Positions 62,734 through 64,000 of a stretch of 64,000 bases of DNA are shown here, piece after piece. The notes under the pieces are model-generated. The model was not told the DNA's origin and searched no databases. It was given only the letters and a program-made list of their open reading frames with translations. This DNA is from Fulvimarina manganoxydans. Its GTDB lineage: Bacteria > Pseudomonadota > Alphaproteobacteria > Rhizobiales > Rhizobiaceae. The position numbers and the translations under genes were made by a program. Where the stretch lies: positions 24,932 to 88,931 of the forward strand of contig NZ_FWXR01000022.1 of the NCBI RefSeq assembly GCF_900176465.1. Reading direction: 5' to 3'. Numbering within the stretch: the stretch's first letter is position 1; the number at the start of each line of letters is the position of its first letter.

Positions 62734-63088
62734 GGCCGTCTCTCGCGATGCTGCCGGGGAACCGGCGGCAAGCGCTCAGCGCATCGACAAATGGCTGGTC
62801 TTTGCCCGGATCGTGAAGACGCGGAGCATCGCCCAGAAGCTCGTCGAGGGCCGAAAGGTGCGGCTCAATCGGGACAAGATCGACAATCCGGCCCGCAATC
62901 TGCGGGTCGGCGACGTGCTGACGGTCAGCTATGGCGGCCGGGTGCGGGTCCTGAAGGTCGAAGGCTTTGCCGAGCGGCGCGGCCCGCCGGGCGAGGCCCA
63001 AGGGCTCTATGTCGACCTCTCCCCCGACATCGCGACATCAGAACAGGATGCGCCCGAGATCGGCGAGGACGCTGAGGACGAGGCTTGA
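62723..63088 (+). CDS. S4-domain RNA-binding protein (Hsp15-like)
   Basis: 121 residues from TTG 62723 (AAGGA upstream). The S4 domain reads 'RIDKWLVFARIVKTRSIAQK', 'LVEGRKVRLNRDKI', 'LRVGDVLTVSYGGRVRVLKV', like HslR/Hsp15, which binds ribosomal RNA of stalled 50S. An acidic tail ends the chain. It overlaps the Suv3-like helicase by 11 bases, indicating co-translation of two RNA-handling proteins; this pair is conserved in Rhizobiales. Confidence 0.9.
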   Translation: MANKAVSRDAAGEPAASAQRIDKWLVFARIVKTRSIAQKLVEGRKVRLNRDKIDNPARNLRVGDVLTVSYGGRVRVLKVEGFAERRGPPGEAQGLYVDLSPDIATSEQDAPEIGEDAEDEA

Positions 63089-63178
63089 AGACCGGGACAC
63101 TTCACCGCTCCGTCCAGCCTTTTCGATCACGCCGGAACGGCTTTGCGCCGAACCCACAAAGCGTGAGAGGAAATTTTC

Positions 63179-63207
63179 TTGTCAGTCGCGCGTGGAGTGT
63201 CTAGGCA
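63179..63207 (+). promoter_or_regulatory. Candidate promoter of fdxA
   Basis: TTGTCA (63179-63184) and TAGGCA (63202-63207) with a 17-base spacer, 134 bases upstream of fdxA. The -10 is weak. The inverted GCGCGTG/CACGCG pair overlaps the spacer and could be an operator. Confidence 0.35.
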
Positions 63208-63340
63208 CGCGAAGACTGACGACCGGCAGACAATATATAGGCCGGCGACGATCCCGGTTTCCTCGACTTCAACAGGAAACCGGCGTGATGAGGGACGGCC
63301 GCGGCTCGCCTTCGCGGCCCCGACAGTTTGAGGATTCCGC

Positions 63341-63679
63341 ATGACCTATCTGGTGACGGACAACTGCATCAAGTGCAAATACACCGACTGCGTGGAGGTC
63401 TGTCCGGTCGACTGCTTCTACGAAGGCGAGAACATGCTCGTCATCCATCCGGACGAGTGCATCGACTGCGGCGTCTGCGAGCCGGAATGCCCGGCCGAGG
63501 CGATCAAGCCCGACACCGAGCCGGGCCTCGACCACTGGCTGAAGGTCAACACGGAATATGCGGCCAAATGGCCGAACATCACCATCAAGAAGGACCAGCC
63601 GGAAGACGCCGAAAAGTTCGACGGCGAGGAAGGCAAGTTCGAGAAGTATTTCTCTGCCGAGCCGGGCTCCGGCGACTGA
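63341..63679 (+). CDS. fdxA: 7Fe-8S ferredoxin FdxA
   Basis: 112 residues. The cysteine pattern '[18 protein letters not shown]' and '[16 protein letters not shown]' gives one [3Fe-4S] and one [4Fe-4S] cluster; the rest ('[19 protein letters not shown]') is the usual FdxA tail. A cytoplasmic low-potential electron carrier, essential in Caulobacter. GAGGA precedes the ATG. The stop (63677-63679) is the first codon of repeat copy C. carD, which often follows fdxA, is not present here. Confidence 0.96.
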   Translation: MTYLVTDNCIKCKYTDCVEVCPVDCFYEGENMLVIHPDECIDCGVCEPECPAEAIKPDTEPGLDHWLKVNTEYAAKWPNITIKKDQPEDAEKFDGEEGKFEKYFSAEPGSGD

Positions 63680-63782
63680 TACGGTATCCGACTGTTTCAG
63701 TCGGGCTCCGTATCAAAACCCGCGTGGCGCTTGAGCGTTTTGGAACTCCGTATCGCGAAGCGATCAAACGGATTTTGTATGA
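63677..63782 (+). repeat. Dispersed palindromic repeat, copy C
   Basis: 106 bases: TGATACGGTATCCGACTG, TCCGTATCAAAACCCGCGTGGC, CTTGAGCG, CCGTATCGCGAAGCGATCAA, ending TTTTGTATGA (long motif given in parts). Same order of blocks as copies A and B. The first three bases are the fdxA stop. Confidence 0.87.
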
Positions 63783-63795
63783 ATTGAGTTTGGGC

Positions 63796-63828
63796 AAAAG
63801 CCGGCGGCTCGAAGGGGCGCCGGCTTTT
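63796..63828. terminator. Bidirectional terminator between fdxA and the cupin gene
   Basis: AAAAGCCGGC (63796-63805) and GCCGGCTTTT (63819-63828) form a perfect 10-bp stem with a 13-base loop, with A and T tracts on either side for both directions. Confidence 0.88.
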
Positions 63829-63877
63829 CACGTTTTGGGTGGCATGAGTACGCCATCCAGAGAGCCTGCTGCCCTCA

Positions 63878-64000
63878 TCAACTGCGGGCGTAGACATCCT
63901 CGATGCGCACGATGTCGTCCTCGCCCGTATAGCTGCCGACCTGGACCTCGATGAGCTTCAGGTCGATCTTGCCGGGATTGTGCAGCCGGTGGACGCAGCC
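63878..64000 (-). CDS. Mannose-1-phosphate guanylyltransferase / phosphomannose isomerase-like, C-terminal end (partial)
   Basis: The last 40 residues of a minus-strand gene entering from the right edge. '[20 protein letters not shown]' followed by '[19 protein letters not shown]' is the cupin end of type II PMI/ManC proteins, with the conserved H-R-L-x-N-P-G and Y-x-G-E-D-D-I-x-R motifs. The enzyme makes GDP-mannose for polysaccharides. The nucleotidyltransferase part is outside the window, so a PMI-only form cannot be excluded. Confidence 0.8.
   Translation of the reverse strand, partial: GCVHRLHNPGKIDLKLIEVQVGSYTGEDDIVRIEDVYARS

Overview
The window is GC-rich chromosomal DNA from an alphaproteobacterium, most likely of the order Hyphomicrobiales (Rhizobiales). 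The lineage markers are a trxB-lsrB/vtlR gene pair, an ffh-rpsP-rimM-trmD block, a DUF982 protein, and the order Suv3-like helicase / S4 RNA-binding protein / fdxA. The family or genus cannot be fixed from the sequence alone. No tRNA, rRNA, CRISPR array, prophage or insertion sequence was seen.

Layout. 1-4.6 kb: end of trxB, lsrB, a phosphoesterase and two small exported proteins. 3.6-9.6 kb: a GntR regulator divergent from a TRAP transporter (P, Q, M subunits) and a UxaA-type sugar-acid dehydratase. 9.7-10.7 kb: an Xre-RES toxin-antitoxin pair with a large palindrome over its promoter. 10.8-13.8 kb: a long-form isocitrate lyase and a DMT exporter. 13.9-14.6 kb: higBA. 14.7-20.4 kb: a sugar-acid catabolic operon (IlvD-type dehydratase, DHRS6-like SDR, DenD-like dehydrogenase, HIBADH-family dehydrogenase, GntR regulator) headed by an 18-bp palindrome. 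20.7-26.7 kb: small exported or membrane proteins, a methyltransferase, pcp and a cold-shock protein. 26.9-29.8 kb: an NCS1 permease and a hydantoin/allantoin-type racemase divergent from a GntR regulator. 30.5-38.6 kb: a sugar ABC importer with a GH43 beta-xylosidase, a Gfo/Idh/MocA oxidoreductase and a ThuA-like protein. 38.6-39.5 kb: a VapBC-like pair whose toxin carries a frameshift. 40.1-45.1 kb: a LysR regulator divergent from dabB-dabA, an energy-coupled inorganic-carbon uptake system. 45.1-54.9 kb: a membrane-anchored EEP-family protein, then ffh-rpsP, a diguanylate cyclase and an RTX lipase inserted before rimM-ABM-trmD. 55-58 kb: a soluble double-PAS chemotaxis receptor and an EamA exporter. 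58.6-64 kb: a phosphatase-like protein lacking the catalytic Cys, a Suv3-like helicase, an S4 protein, ferredoxin FdxA and the end of a mannose-1-phosphate guanylyltransferase-like gene.

Together the genes suggest a heterotroph specialised in plant-derived pentoses and sugar acids: xylo-oligosaccharide import and cleavage, two separate sugar-acid routes each with its own GntR repressor, and a glyoxylate-shunt enzyme. It also has a DAB-type bicarbonate/CO2 concentrator. Three toxin-antitoxin loci are present.

The structures least explained by known families are: a roughly 106-bp dispersed palindromic repeat present three times, each copy sharing one end with the TGA stop of a neighbouring gene; an orphan 12-bp-stem terminator at 58.2 kb; a triple-repeat exported protein at 3.0-3.4 kb; and a shared C-terminal motif in two adjacent exported peptides at 20.7-21.4 kb.
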